From Streptomyces sp. ERV7 (GTDB lineage Bacteria; Actinomycetota; Actinomycetes; Streptomycetales; Streptomycetaceae): a stretch of DNA of 64,000 bases. The notes beneath the pieces were generated by a model. That model ran no database searches, was not told the origin of the DNA, and saw nothing but the letters and a program-made list of their open reading frames with translations. Of the stretch, positions 38,118-46,278 are shown one piece after another. Where the stretch lies: positions 248,001-312,000 of the forward strand of contig NZ_LYOY01000001.1 in NCBI RefSeq assembly GCF_001653515.1, given 5' to 3'. Both the position numbers and the translations under genes were made by a program. The first letter of the stretch is position 1, and every line of letters starts with the position of its first letter.

Positions 38118-38870
38118 ATGCCACGAAAGGAACCAGTGCTCATGGCCCCCACTCCGGCTGATGTCGTTGGGAGCTCCTACAACAAGCTCGTGGACGGGCG
38201 CCTCACACAGATTCACCCGGCAGGCAAGGACGCCGACGCGGTGGCCCATCTCGTGCACAACCAGTTCCGCACGCTGATGCTGAGCGAGCCTTACCCTTGC
38301 CTCGGTGGCAGCGCGGCCGTCCGCCAGGGCAACTACGCCCTGGGAGTGTACTCGTCGCTCGGGTCGGCAGAGGCGGTCGCGCGCTGCACGGAGGACCTCA
38401 TGGGGTTCCTCGACGAGCATCCCGCGGCCAGCCATCCCGTGGCGGCGCTGGTGGCAGTTTTCGACGGTCCTGTACACATCGACGAGGAAGGCTTCGAGCG
38501 GTCCCTGTGGGCTCAGCTACAGGGCATGCGCCGGCTGGACGGGTCCCGTCCGGGCGCGACGGTGACTGAGCCGGTTCGCGTGACCGAACAGGACGAGGGG
38601 TTCGTCTTCTCCGGCCGCCCGTTCTTCGTCGTCGGACTGCATCCCGCGGCCTCGCGCTGGGCCCGCAGATTCGCCTGGCCGACGCTGGTCTTCAACAGCC
38701 TGACGCACGACGAGTACCTGCGTCGCAGAGGCCAGTACGAACGGATGCAGACCAAGATCAGGGAGCGGGACGCTCGTCTGCAGGGCTCGGTGAACCCGGC
38801 AGTCGACCTGCCCCAGGTCGCTCAGTTCTCCGGGCGCATGGTCGGGCCCGATTGGCAGTGCCCGCAATGA
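38118..38870 (+). CDS. YqcI/YcgG-family heme protein, candidate guanidine N-hydroxylase
   Basis: A 250-residue member of the YqcI/YcgG family: HNQFRTLMLSEPYPCLGGSA and NYALGVYSSLGSAEAVARC near the N-terminus, FFVVGLHPAASRWARRFAWP and LVFNSLTHDEYLRRRGQYER in the C-terminal half, ending GPDWQCP. Characterised members are heme enzymes that hydroxylate guanidine nitrogens: GntA in guanitoxin synthesis and DcsA in cycloserine synthesis. With an amidinotransferase two genes upstream, N-hydroxylation of the cyclitol guanidine, or of arginine, is the best prediction. ATG at 38118 has GAAGG 9 bases upstream; ATG at 38142 is an alternative. Confidence 0.82.
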   Translation: MPRKEPVLMAPTPADVVGSSYNKLVDGRLTQIHPAGKDADAVAHLVHNQFRTLMLSEPYPCLGGSAAVRQGNYALGVYSSLGSAEAVARCTEDLMGFLDEHPAASHPVAALVAVFDGPVHIDEEGFERSLWAQLQGMRRLDGSRPGATVTEPVRVTEQDEGFVFSGRPFFVVGLHPAASRWARRFAWPTLVFNSLTHDEYLRRRGQYERMQTKIRERDARLQGSVNPAVDLPQVAQFSGRMVGPDWQCPQ

Positions 38871-38928
38871 CCAGAACCGGGACACCCGATCAGCAAGAAG
38901 ACCGCCCTATGGGAAGGGTGATGCAATT

Positions 38929-40125
38929 ATGAACGAAACAGGCTGGAATGTTCGCAATGTCGCGCTGGGTTCGGCCAAGTACCCCTACTACTACGGTTAC
39001 GACTGCGCGGATCGCATCGCGCATGTCCTTGGCAGCTACGACGCCGACAGATTCCTCGTGGTGACCGATGACACGGTCCTGCAGACGCATGGCGAGGGGT
39101 TTCTTCGCGAGCTGGCCCGTTCGGCACCAGTGGAGATCCTGAGCAGACCGGCCGGCGAAGAGATGAAGTCCCTCGTCACGCTCGAAGCCCACCTGGAGCA
39201 GGCCGTCCGGGCCGGCGCCTCGCGCCGCTCGGTCGTCGTGGCCTTCGGCGGCGGAGTACCCGGCAACCTCGGCGGCCTGCTGGCCGCTCTCCTGTTCCGG
39301 GGAGTGCGCCTGGCCCATGTTCCGACCACCACCGTCGCCGCGATGGACTCCACCCTCTCCCTGAAGCAGGCCGTCAACAGCCGACAGGGAAAGAACCATT
39401 TCGGCACTTACCACCGCCCCGAGGCCATCCTCACCGACGTGCAGTTCCTTCAGACCCTGCCGGCCCGGGAACTCAGGTCGGGTCTGTCCGAGGCCACCAA
39501 GAACTGCCTGGCGATCCGCCCCCGGTCCATACCGGAACTGCGTGACCGGATCACCCAAGGACAGCTGCACTCGCCCGGGACCCTGCAGTGGCTGCTTGAA
39601 GTGAGTCTGGACGCCAAGGCATTCGCCATGTCGAAAGACACCAAGGAACAGGGGCCCGGCCTCGTCCTGGAGTACGGACACACGGTGGGCCACGCCGTGG
39701 AGCTCTGCGATCAGCGGCTTCGTCGCTCCCGAGGCATTTCGCACGGCGAGGCTGTGGCGTTCGGCATGATCGCAGCGGCCCGTGTCTCCGCCCGACTCGG
39801 CGGCCTTGACGCCGACGGCGTCGCCCTGCACGAGGAGCTGGTGGGCGCCCTTGGAGCACCCTTGCGCGTGCCCCAGGGGCTGCGCCTCGCGGACATCATG
39901 GCGGTCGTCCGCGCCGACAACAAGCGCGGCTACCTCGCGCTCCAGGACCACGAGACGGCCATGGTCCTGCTGAGCGCGCCGGGCGCACCTATGGGAGAGC
40001 CGCGCAACCCACTGGTCGCGGTCGATCTGGCCGTGGTCGAGGACGTACTCACCGACCTGCTCGAACACGACGCCCCACCCTGGCCGACCCAAGAAACCCC
40101 AACGAACGGAGTGCTGCATCGATGA
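38929..40125 (+). CDS. 2-deoxy-scyllo-inosose synthase
   Basis: A 398-residue carbocyclase of the dehydroquinate-synthase fold that converts glucose-6-phosphate to 2-deoxy-scyllo-inosose, the first step of 2-deoxystreptamine. The NAD loop reads AFGGGVPGNLGGLLAALLFR, with Asn where dehydroquinate synthases have Asp, as in known DOI synthases. SLKQAVNSRQGKNHFGTYHR is also typical. Zinc ligands are in GLSEATKNCLAI (Glu), YGHTVGHAVE (His) and SHGEAVAFGM (His). ATG at 38929 follows GGAAGGG. Its presence shows that the cyclitol is made from glucose-6-phosphate, not myo-inositol as for streptidine. Confidence 0.93.
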   Translation: MNETGWNVRNVALGSAKYPYYYGYDCADRIAHVLGSYDADRFLVVTDDTVLQTHGEGFLRELARSAPVEILSRPAGEEMKSLVTLEAHLEQAVRAGASRRSVVVAFGGGVPGNLGGLLAALLFRGVRLAHVPTTTVAAMDSTLSLKQAVNSRQGKNHFGTYHRPEAILTDVQFLQTLPARELRSGLSEATKNCLAIRPRSIPELRDRITQGQLHSPGTLQWLLEVSLDAKAFAMSKDTKEQGPGLVLEYGHTVGHAVELCDQRLRRSRGISHGEAVAFGMIAAARVSARLGGLDADGVALHEELVGALGAPLRVPQGLRLADIMAVVRADNKRGYLALQDHETAMVLLSAPGAPMGEPRNPLVAVDLAVVEDVLTDLLEHDAPPWPTQETPTNGVLHR

Positions 40126-40883
40126 CGTACAAACAGAGTTTCGCTCACTGGTCGTTCACCCAGGACCGCGCGCCTCAGCCCGGCCTCCTTGCGGCAGCCG
40201 CCGGCATCGGCTATTCCGGCGTCGACTTCCTGCCGTCCGAGCTGTGGCCCCAAGCGCACGACCTCGGCCTGGAACTGGTCATCATCGACGGGCACGAGCC
40301 CCTGGAAGTGGGGTTCATCGACCGCTCCCATCACGGCCAGCTGCAAGACCAGGTGCGTCGTGCTCTCGACGCAGCAGCGACGAACGGCGTACGCAACCTT
40401 TCGGTGGCCTCGGGCGACCGCGGCCCGAACACCGCCGAGGACGCCCTTTCCGCATGCGTCGAAGGGCTCGTCCCGCTGGCCGCCGAAGCAGAGGCCGCAG
40501 GTGTCGGGCTGCTCCTGGAACCGCTGAACACTAAGGTCGACCACCCCGGACACGAGTGCGACCGCACAGCGTGGGCCGCGGAGGTCGTCGACCGTGTCGG
40601 CTCGCCAGCCCTGCGCATCCTCTACGACTTCTACCACGCGCAGATCATGGAGGGTGACCTGCTGCGGACGGTTGAGGCCAACCTCCCCAAGATCGGTCAC
40701 TTCCACACGGCTGGCGTCCCCGGCCGCCACGACATCGACGACCGGCAGGAAGTCAACTACAGGGCCATAGCCAACGCACTGCGCGACCACGGCTACACCG
40801 ACTACGTGGCACACGAGTTCATTCCGCGCGCCGATCCGGTCGAGGCCCTGCGGCACGCGCATTCGGTGTTCACACTGTCGTAG
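40122..40883 (+). CDS. Hydroxypyruvate isomerase-like TIM-barrel protein
   Basis: A 253-residue member of the sugar phosphate isomerase/epimerase (AP endonuclease 2) fold, closest in motifs to hydroxypyruvate isomerase. Metal and acid residues are seen in GVGLLLEPLNTKVDHPG (Glu), ILYDFYHAQIMEGDLL (Asp, His), KIGHFHTAGVPGRHDID (His) and YVAHEFIPR (Glu). ATG at 40122 overlaps the DOI synthase stop. Its substrate is unknown; it may isomerise or epimerise a cyclitol or a small hydroxy-keto acid. Confidence 0.85.
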   Translation: MTYKQSFAHWSFTQDRAPQPGLLAAAAGIGYSGVDFLPSELWPQAHDLGLELVIIDGHEPLEVGFIDRSHHGQLQDQVRRALDAAATNGVRNLSVASGDRGPNTAEDALSACVEGLVPLAAEAEAAGVGLLLEPLNTKVDHPGHECDRTAWAAEVVDRVGSPALRILYDFYHAQIMEGDLLRTVEANLPKIGHFHTAGVPGRHDIDDRQEVNYRAIANALRDHGYTDYVAHEFIPRADPVEALRHAHSVFTLS

Positions 40884-40942
40884 CCGTACCAGGCTCCCAA
40901 CTCGGATCATCCCGCATCACCAGGCATATCAGGAAAGTGAGC

Positions 40943-41965
40943 ATGAAAGCTCTTCAGTTCTCGGGAAGTTCGCAAGCAAAACTCGTCAACCTCGAACTCG
41001 GCCCGCTCCAGGTCGGCTGGGCACGCGTCCAGGTGCACTACAACAGCGTGTGCGGCAGCGATCTTGCCCTGTACGCCGGCAATTGGCACGGCCACCGCTA
41101 CCCCATCGTGCCCGGCCACGAATGGTCAGGCATCGTCACCGAGGTGAACGGCCCCGGGGATCACTGGGTCGGCCAGCGGGTGATCGGCGATCTCATCCAC
41201 GCCTGCCGCGTCTGCCCTCCCTGCCGTGACGGACTGCCCGTGATGTGCGAGTCCCTGACGGAACTGGGGTTCACCGTCAACGGCGGATGTGCCGAGTACG
41301 TGGACGTACCGACTGAGAACCTATACAGCCTCCCCGACGAACTGGACCTTGCCACTGCCTGCCAGGTGGAGCCGACCGCGGTCGCACTGCACAGCGTGGC
41401 CCGCGCGGGGATTCAGCCGGGTGAGCGCGTCGCAGTGCTCGGCTGCGGCGGCATCGGCCTCCTGATCATCCAGGCCGCGCAGTACGCGGGCGCCGCCGTC
41501 GAGCTCGCCACAGATCCAATTGAGTTCCGGCGCGGTGCGGCCCTCACCGTAGGAGCAAGCCGCACCAGTAACACGGACGCCGCTGCGTATGCGCAGCTCT
41601 CGGACGAACGGTTCGATGTGGTCTTCGAGGCCTCGGGGGCTCCCCAGTCCGTGGCACAAGCCCTCGGCCTTCTCCGTCCCGGCGGTCGAGTGATCTCCGT
41701 CGGCTACCGGGTCGGCGCCAGCCACCCCATCGAAACAGCCAAGCTCCCCCTGCTCTACGCGAGTCTGATCGGTGTCATGGGCCCGGGTGGCAAGTACCGG
41801 GAAGCCATCTCCCTGCTGACTCGCGGAGGCATCGACACCAAACCCCTCCTCACCGACTTCGTCGCCCTGGAGGGACACGAGGCTGCCCTGGCCCGCGCTG
41901 TCGAGAGGAAGCCGGGCACCATCCGCGTCGTGTTCGACCTGCTGGGAGGCGGCAGCCATGGCTGA
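40943..41965 (+). CDS. Zinc alcohol dehydrogenase, 2-deoxy-scyllo-inosamine dehydrogenase-like
   Basis: A 340-residue medium-chain dehydrogenase. Catalytic zinc ligands are in NSVCGSDLALY and PGHEWSG; the structural zinc site is the four-cysteine HACRVCPPCRDGLPVMCES. The Rossmann motif is AVLGCGGIGLLIIQAAQYAG. NeoA-type enzymes of the same family oxidise 2-deoxy-scyllo-inosamine to its ketone before the second transamination, which suits the neighbouring synthase and aminotransferase. ATG at 40943 with AGGAA at 7-base spacing is preferred over GTG at 40937. It overlaps the next gene by 8 bases. Confidence 0.92.
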   Translation: MKALQFSGSSQAKLVNLELGPLQVGWARVQVHYNSVCGSDLALYAGNWHGHRYPIVPGHEWSGIVTEVNGPGDHWVGQRVIGDLIHACRVCPPCRDGLPVMCESLTELGFTVNGGCAEYVDVPTENLYSLPDELDLATACQVEPTAVALHSVARAGIQPGERVAVLGCGGIGLLIIQAAQYAGAAVELATDPIEFRRGAALTVGASRTSNTDAAAYAQLSDERFDVVFEASGAPQSVAQALGLLRPGGRVISVGYRVGASHPIETAKLPLLYASLIGVMGPGGKYREAISLLTRGGIDTKPLLTDFVALEGHEAALARAVERKPGTIRVVFDLLGGGSHG

Positions 41966-43247
41966 ACTCGCCATCAACGGCGGACCGCGCATCAGCTCCG
42001 ACGACTGGCCCCACTGGCCGGAGCAGACGCCGACCACCGTGGACAACGTGCTAGCCGTCCTCGGCAACCCCCGGTGGGCCATCTCCGGGCCACGGCTCGA
42101 CCACCCTGGCTTCGAGGAGAGATTCGCCGGAGAGTTCGCTCGCTACCTCGACGTGGAGCACTGCGTGCCGACCGCCAACGGGACCTCCAGCCTCCTGATC
42201 GCGCTGGAAGCCCTCGGCATCGGCGCTGGCGACGAGGTGATCGTCCCGGGACTGACCTGGGTCGCCTCCGCCTCCACCGTGATGGCGGTAAACGCATTCC
42301 CGGTGATCGTCGACGTCGATCCGCAGACCATGTGCATCGACCCCGAAGCTGTTCGCGCCGCCATCGGCCCCAAGACCCGGGCCATATCCATCGTCCACCT
42401 CTACAGCAGCGTCAGCGACCTTGACGCGCTGCGCGACCTGTGCCAGCGCCACGGCCTCGCGCTGATCGAGGACTGCGCCCAGGCGCACGGGGCGGAGTGG
42501 AACGGGCGCAAGGTCGGTGGGTGGGGCGATGTCGGCACCTTCAGCATGCAGCAGGTCAAGCTACTGACCGCAGGCGAAGGCGGCTCGGCCGTCACCCGCG
42601 ACCCTGAGCTGTACCGCCGCATGTACCAGCTTCGGTCCGACGGGCGCTCCCGTGTGACGAACCCCCGGCCAAACGAGATGGAACTCTCCATGACCGGCGA
42701 AGTGATGGGCTCCAACTACTGCATGTCGGAGCTGGCCGCCGCCGTACTCTCCGGACAACTACGGGAGCTGCCTGCCCAGAACGAGCATCGCGCCAGCAAC
42801 GCCCGCGCCCTCGACACGCTCTTGGAAGCTATCCCTGGCGTAACGCCCGTCGCCGCGCTGCCGCAGGTAACCCAACGCACCTACTACTACTACACCTTCC
42901 GCATCACCCCGGACGCTTTCGCCGGACACAGCGCCGAAACGGTCGCGGCAGCGCTCCAGGCTGAGACCTCAGCCCCCTTCCAACCGGTCTACCCTCCCTT
43001 GCCCCGGCACCCCTTGCTCCGGCCGGCGACCAAGCGGCGCTACGACGCCATCCCGGGCATCGAGAAGATCACGGGCCAGTCACTGCCAGGAGCCGAGACG
43101 GCGCACCGCGAGCACGTGACCCTGCACCACTCAGCGCTGCTGGCCGACCCCGGGCGCATGACGGATCTGGCCGAAGCCATCGTCAAAGTCCAACGCAATG
43201 CCGGCGACCTCCGTGCTTCGGCCATGACCTCGGACAACCCGCTATGA
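41958..43247 (+). CDS. DegT/DnrJ/StrS aminotransferase (DOI aminotransferase-like)
   Basis: A 429-residue PLP aminotransferase of the SMAT family (BtrS, NeoB, StsC), which aminates inosose ketones using glutamine. Cofactor blocks: CVPTANGTSSLLIALEALGI, DEVIVPGLTWVASASTVMAV, LIEDCAQAHGAEWNGRKVG, and the PLP lysine in FSMQQVKLLTAGEGGSAVT. In 2-deoxystreptamine clusters one such enzyme performs both aminations, before and after the dehydrogenase step, and only one is found here. It shares an ATGA overlap with the following condensation gene, linking cyclitol and peptide assembly. Confidence 0.94.
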   Translation: MAELAINGGPRISSDDWPHWPEQTPTTVDNVLAVLGNPRWAISGPRLDHPGFEERFAGEFARYLDVEHCVPTANGTSSLLIALEALGIGAGDEVIVPGLTWVASASTVMAVNAFPVIVDVDPQTMCIDPEAVRAAIGPKTRAISIVHLYSSVSDLDALRDLCQRHGLALIEDCAQAHGAEWNGRKVGGWGDVGTFSMQQVKLLTAGEGGSAVTRDPELYRRMYQLRSDGRSRVTNPRPNEMELSMTGEVMGSNYCMSELAAAVLSGQLRELPAQNEHRASNARALDTLLEAIPGVTPVAALPQVTQRTYYYYTFRITPDAFAGHSAETVAAALQAETSAPFQPVYPPLPRHPLLRPATKRRYDAIPGIEKITGQSLPGAETAHREHVTLHHSALLADPGRMTDLAEAIVKVQRNAGDLRASAMTSDNPL

Positions 43248-44554
43248 CCTTGGATGCCCGCCCCGCCTCCGCAGGGCTGGACCAAGCACCGCTCTCCTTC
43301 CAGCAGGAGGAGATGCTGCGCAACATTGACCGATACCCGGCCGTGGCGGCCAAGTACGACGATGTCTTCGTCTTCCGCCTCGGTGGCGACGTGGACCTGG
43401 GCTGCCTGGCCGCTGCCGTCGCCGGCCTGGCCGAGCGCCATGGGGTACTGCGCTCCACCATTGCCTACCACGGTCAGGAAGGGCAACAGGTCGTCCAGCA
43501 ACCCGGGGTCATCTCCCTCAGCGAGACGGAGCACGCGCACAGTTCGCTCGATGACGTCATACGAGAGTTACTCGACAACCGTTACGCGACCGTGGCGGCG
43601 CTGGAGGGACGCCCGCTGTTTCGCCCGCGTCTGCACCGGCTGGACTCCACGCTGCTCTTCTCCGTCACCATCCACCATCTTGTGCATGACGGATGGTCGA
43701 TCGTGCTGCTGTGGCGCGACCTGTCCGAGCTATACGCGGCGCGGCTAGGCCGCCGGGCAGCCGACCTGCCTGCCCTGTCCTTCGACTACGCCGAATTCGC
43801 CCGCCAGCAACATGCGGCGTGGCCCGAGGCCGCCGCCCGGCAGATTCCCCACTGGAGGGAACTGCTGGCTGATTGCACGGGGGAGGTCGCCTGGCCGCTC
43901 CCACAAAATCCCCCCAGGAACTCGCCCCTGGAGTACGAACGGATCCCCTTCACCGTCGACTCCACCGGCCTGCAGGCCCTTCGCCGAACGGCACGAGAAG
44001 AGCGAGTATCCCCCTTCCTGGTACTCCTGGCCGCCACCGCCAGCGCCATTGCCCGGGTGACCGGCCAACGTGACCTCGTGCTCGGCACCGACACAGCCAG
44101 TCGCGAAGACCCTCTACTCCAACACCTCATCGGCCATCTCCTCAACACCCGTCTCACCCGCGTACAGCCCCAGGCCGGACAGTCACTGGCGGAGCTGGTC
44201 CAAGCGCTGCGCGAGCCGTGGTTCGCCGCCGCTCGGCATGCCGACGTCTACAGCGACCGCGTCCTGCAGGCGACCGGGACCACGCACTTCATCCCGGTGC
44301 AGATGCCGAGCCTCTCCCCGGAGTGGGAGGCGCAGTACGCCACCGGTCTCACCCTGGTGGGATCGACGGTCACGCCCGTGCCAGTCACCACGAAGTTGCA
44401 GTCCTGGAGAAGTTTCGCGGTGCTGTGGCTGCACGACGGTGCCGGATTCAGAGCAACCATCTACCACCGTCCCACCGTCGTGGACCACAGCACTGCGGAT
44501 GCGGTGCGCGCGGAGATCCTTGCACTGCTCCAGAACCCCTCCGCGCCACGCTGA
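43244..44554 (+). CDS. Free-standing NRPS condensation protein
   Basis: A 436-residue C domain with PLSFQQEEMLRNI (C1), HGVLRSTIAYHG (C2), catalytic HHLVHDGWSIVLL (C3) and HLIGHLLNTRLTR (C5). All catalytic residues look intact. It starts at the aminotransferase stop (ATGA) in the same transcript as the cyclitol genes. It could couple a carrier-bound residue either to another residue or to the aminocyclitol amine. Confidence 0.92.
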   Translation: MTLDARPASAGLDQAPLSFQQEEMLRNIDRYPAVAAKYDDVFVFRLGGDVDLGCLAAAVAGLAERHGVLRSTIAYHGQEGQQVVQQPGVISLSETEHAHSSLDDVIRELLDNRYATVAALEGRPLFRPRLHRLDSTLLFSVTIHHLVHDGWSIVLLWRDLSELYAARLGRRAADLPALSFDYAEFARQQHAAWPEAAARQIPHWRELLADCTGEVAWPLPQNPPRNSPLEYERIPFTVDSTGLQALRRTAREERVSPFLVLLAATASAIARVTGQRDLVLGTDTASREDPLLQHLIGHLLNTRLTRVQPQAGQSLAELVQALREPWFAAARHADVYSDRVLQATGTTHFIPVQMPSLSPEWEAQYATGLTLVGSTVTPVPVTTKLQSWRSFAVLWLHDGAGFRATIYHRPTVVDHSTADAVRAEILALLQNPSAPR

Positions 44555-44587
44555 GCACTACGGAACACCCAGACAGGAGACGACGAC

Positions 44588-45952
44588 ATGCGCATGCGCA
44601 TGCTGCTGGAGTCCGACGTCCCTCCCGGCCGCCTGGTCCTGTGGCGGGTGGCCCCCGGCACCGTCGCTGCGGCCCAGGAGGCCCCCGAACACCCCGCACC
44701 GCCGTCCTTCGTTCAGGAGGAGCATCTGCGCCAGGCTCTCGTCCGCCGCAGCCACGGCCGCAGACAGCCGCGCTGGCACGCCGGAGCGGTCGAGATCGCC
44801 GGAACGGTCGCGCCCGCAGCACTGGAACATGCCCTCACCGGGCTACTGGAGCGCCACGACACCCTGCGCAGCGGCTTCCGGACAGACGGCACCCGCATAC
44901 ACCGCTTCCTGATGGCGCCGCACGTCATCGCACTGGTCACCGAGGACGCCGGAGAATTCGACACCTCTGCCGCGCTGTGTGAGCACCTGGCGAGCTACTT
45001 CGACGATGCCATCCGCACCCTGGAATGGCCCGCCTACACCTTCGCCGCGGTACTGCGGGACTCCTCGGCCACACTCTTGGCCGCCTTCGATCACTTGAAC
45101 AGTGACGCGTACTCGGTGGCGACCGCGATGCGGGAAGTCCACGAGCTGTACACAGCGCACGTCGAGGACCGTCCTCCCGCCCTCGAACCGGCTGCCAGCT
45201 ACCTCGACTTTTGCGCTGCCCAGCGGCAGGACCCAATTCCCGGTGAGGAAGTTGCCGCCGCCGTCTCACACTGGGCCGCGTTCCTCTCCGACGGACTGCT
45301 CCCACAGGCCCCCATCGAGCCGGACGTCGCCTCGGGGCCAACGCCTACGCTGGTCAACCAAGAATTCGAGTTCCTGAACCACTCGATCGTGGCGGCCTTC
45401 GAGAAGTGGTGCCGACGAAATGGTCAGACCCTGTTCACCGGGCTTCTTGCGGCCCTGGGCCAAGCGTCCTTCGCCATCGCCGGGCGCAGCGTCTTCCGAA
45501 CCATCGTCCCTCTGCAAACGCGGAAGGATCCGGCCGCGCCATCGCTGGGCTGGTACATCAATGCGGCTCCCATCCGGTTCACCGTCTCGTCGAGGGACTC
45601 ATTCGAATCGACCCTGGCGGACGCCGGGACGGCCACCCGGGCGGCCCTGCACCACCTGGGTGTCCCTTTCGAACGCGTCGAGTACGAGCTGGACGGGGAG
45701 CTGATCGTGCAGTCCGCCTTCTGGACGTCGTACCTCGACTTCCGGCCGCTACCCGGCACCCGTCACCAAAAGCCTGTGGAGGCACAGCTACTGACCGGAA
45801 ACCGGTCCGGTACAGGCATCGACCTCTTCCTGAACCGGACAGAGGCCGGCCTGAGCGTACGAGCCCGCCTTCCGGATGTCGAGGCCACACGAGGAAACGT
45901 CGCGGCCTATCTGGCGGCGTTCACGGAGACCGTCACCACCTTTGCCTCATGA
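44588..45952 (+). CDS. Non-canonical condensation-like protein
   Basis: A 454-residue protein of the condensation fold with an N-terminal extension of about 50 residues (MRMRMLLESDVPPGRLVLWR). The catalytic motif reads AAFDHLNSDAYSV: the second His and the Asp of HHxxxDG remain, the first His is Asp and the Gly is Ala. Later parts still look like a C domain (LGWYINAAPIRFTVSS, HHLGVPFERVEYEL). The intact central His allows catalysis; the altered pocket suggests an unusual acceptor, perhaps a free amine. AGGAG precedes ATG 44588. Confidence 0.82.
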   Translation: MRMRMLLESDVPPGRLVLWRVAPGTVAAAQEAPEHPAPPSFVQEEHLRQALVRRSHGRRQPRWHAGAVEIAGTVAPAALEHALTGLLERHDTLRSGFRTDGTRIHRFLMAPHVIALVTEDAGEFDTSAALCEHLASYFDDAIRTLEWPAYTFAAVLRDSSATLLAAFDHLNSDAYSVATAMREVHELYTAHVEDRPPALEPAASYLDFCAAQRQDPIPGEEVAAAVSHWAAFLSDGLLPQAPIEPDVASGPTPTLVNQEFEFLNHSIVAAFEKWCRRNGQTLFTGLLAALGQASFAIAGRSVFRTIVPLQTRKDPAAPSLGWYINAAPIRFTVSSRDSFESTLADAGTATRAALHHLGVPFERVEYELDGELIVQSAFWTSYLDFRPLPGTRHQKPVEAQLLTGNRSGTGIDLFLNRTEAGLSVRARLPDVEATRGNVAAYLAAFTETVTTFAS

Positions 45953-45984
45953 CCCCGCGCCGACGCGCGACCCCGGAGGAGTCC

Positions 45985-46251
45985 ATGCACAGCAGCCGCA
46001 TCCGCACCCACGCGCAGGCAGTCTGGGCCAAAGTTCTCAGTACCGACGTCGACGACACCACGGACTTTTTCGAGTCGGGCGGCCATTCGTTCGCGGCGAT
46101 GCGCATCACCGTGCTACTCGATGAGGCGTTGCAGACACGCACTGAGACACAGCTGCTCTTCGACTATCCACTGTTCGCGGACTATGTCGCGGCTCTCACC
46201 ACATCGTTGGACGCCCCCTCCCTGGATCCGGCCGACCGGCCCCAGCAGTAA
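45985..46251 (+). CDS. Free-standing peptidyl carrier protein
   Basis: An 88-residue carrier protein with the phosphopantetheine serine in DFFESGGHSFAAMRI (residues about 28-42) and helix III LLFDYPLFADYVAAL. Two starts are possible: ATG 45985 with GGAGG at 5-base spacing, or ATG 45949 overlapping the preceding stop (ATGA), which would add 12 residues. The first is chosen for its ribosome-binding site. Which A protein charges it is unknown. Confidence 0.9.
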   Translation: MHSSRIRTHAQAVWAKVLSTDVDDTTDFFESGGHSFAAMRITVLLDEALQTRTETQLLFDYPLFADYVAALTTSLDAPSLDPADRPQQ

Positions 46252-46278
46252 CCCTCGCCTTTCTGGAGAACGATCTCT

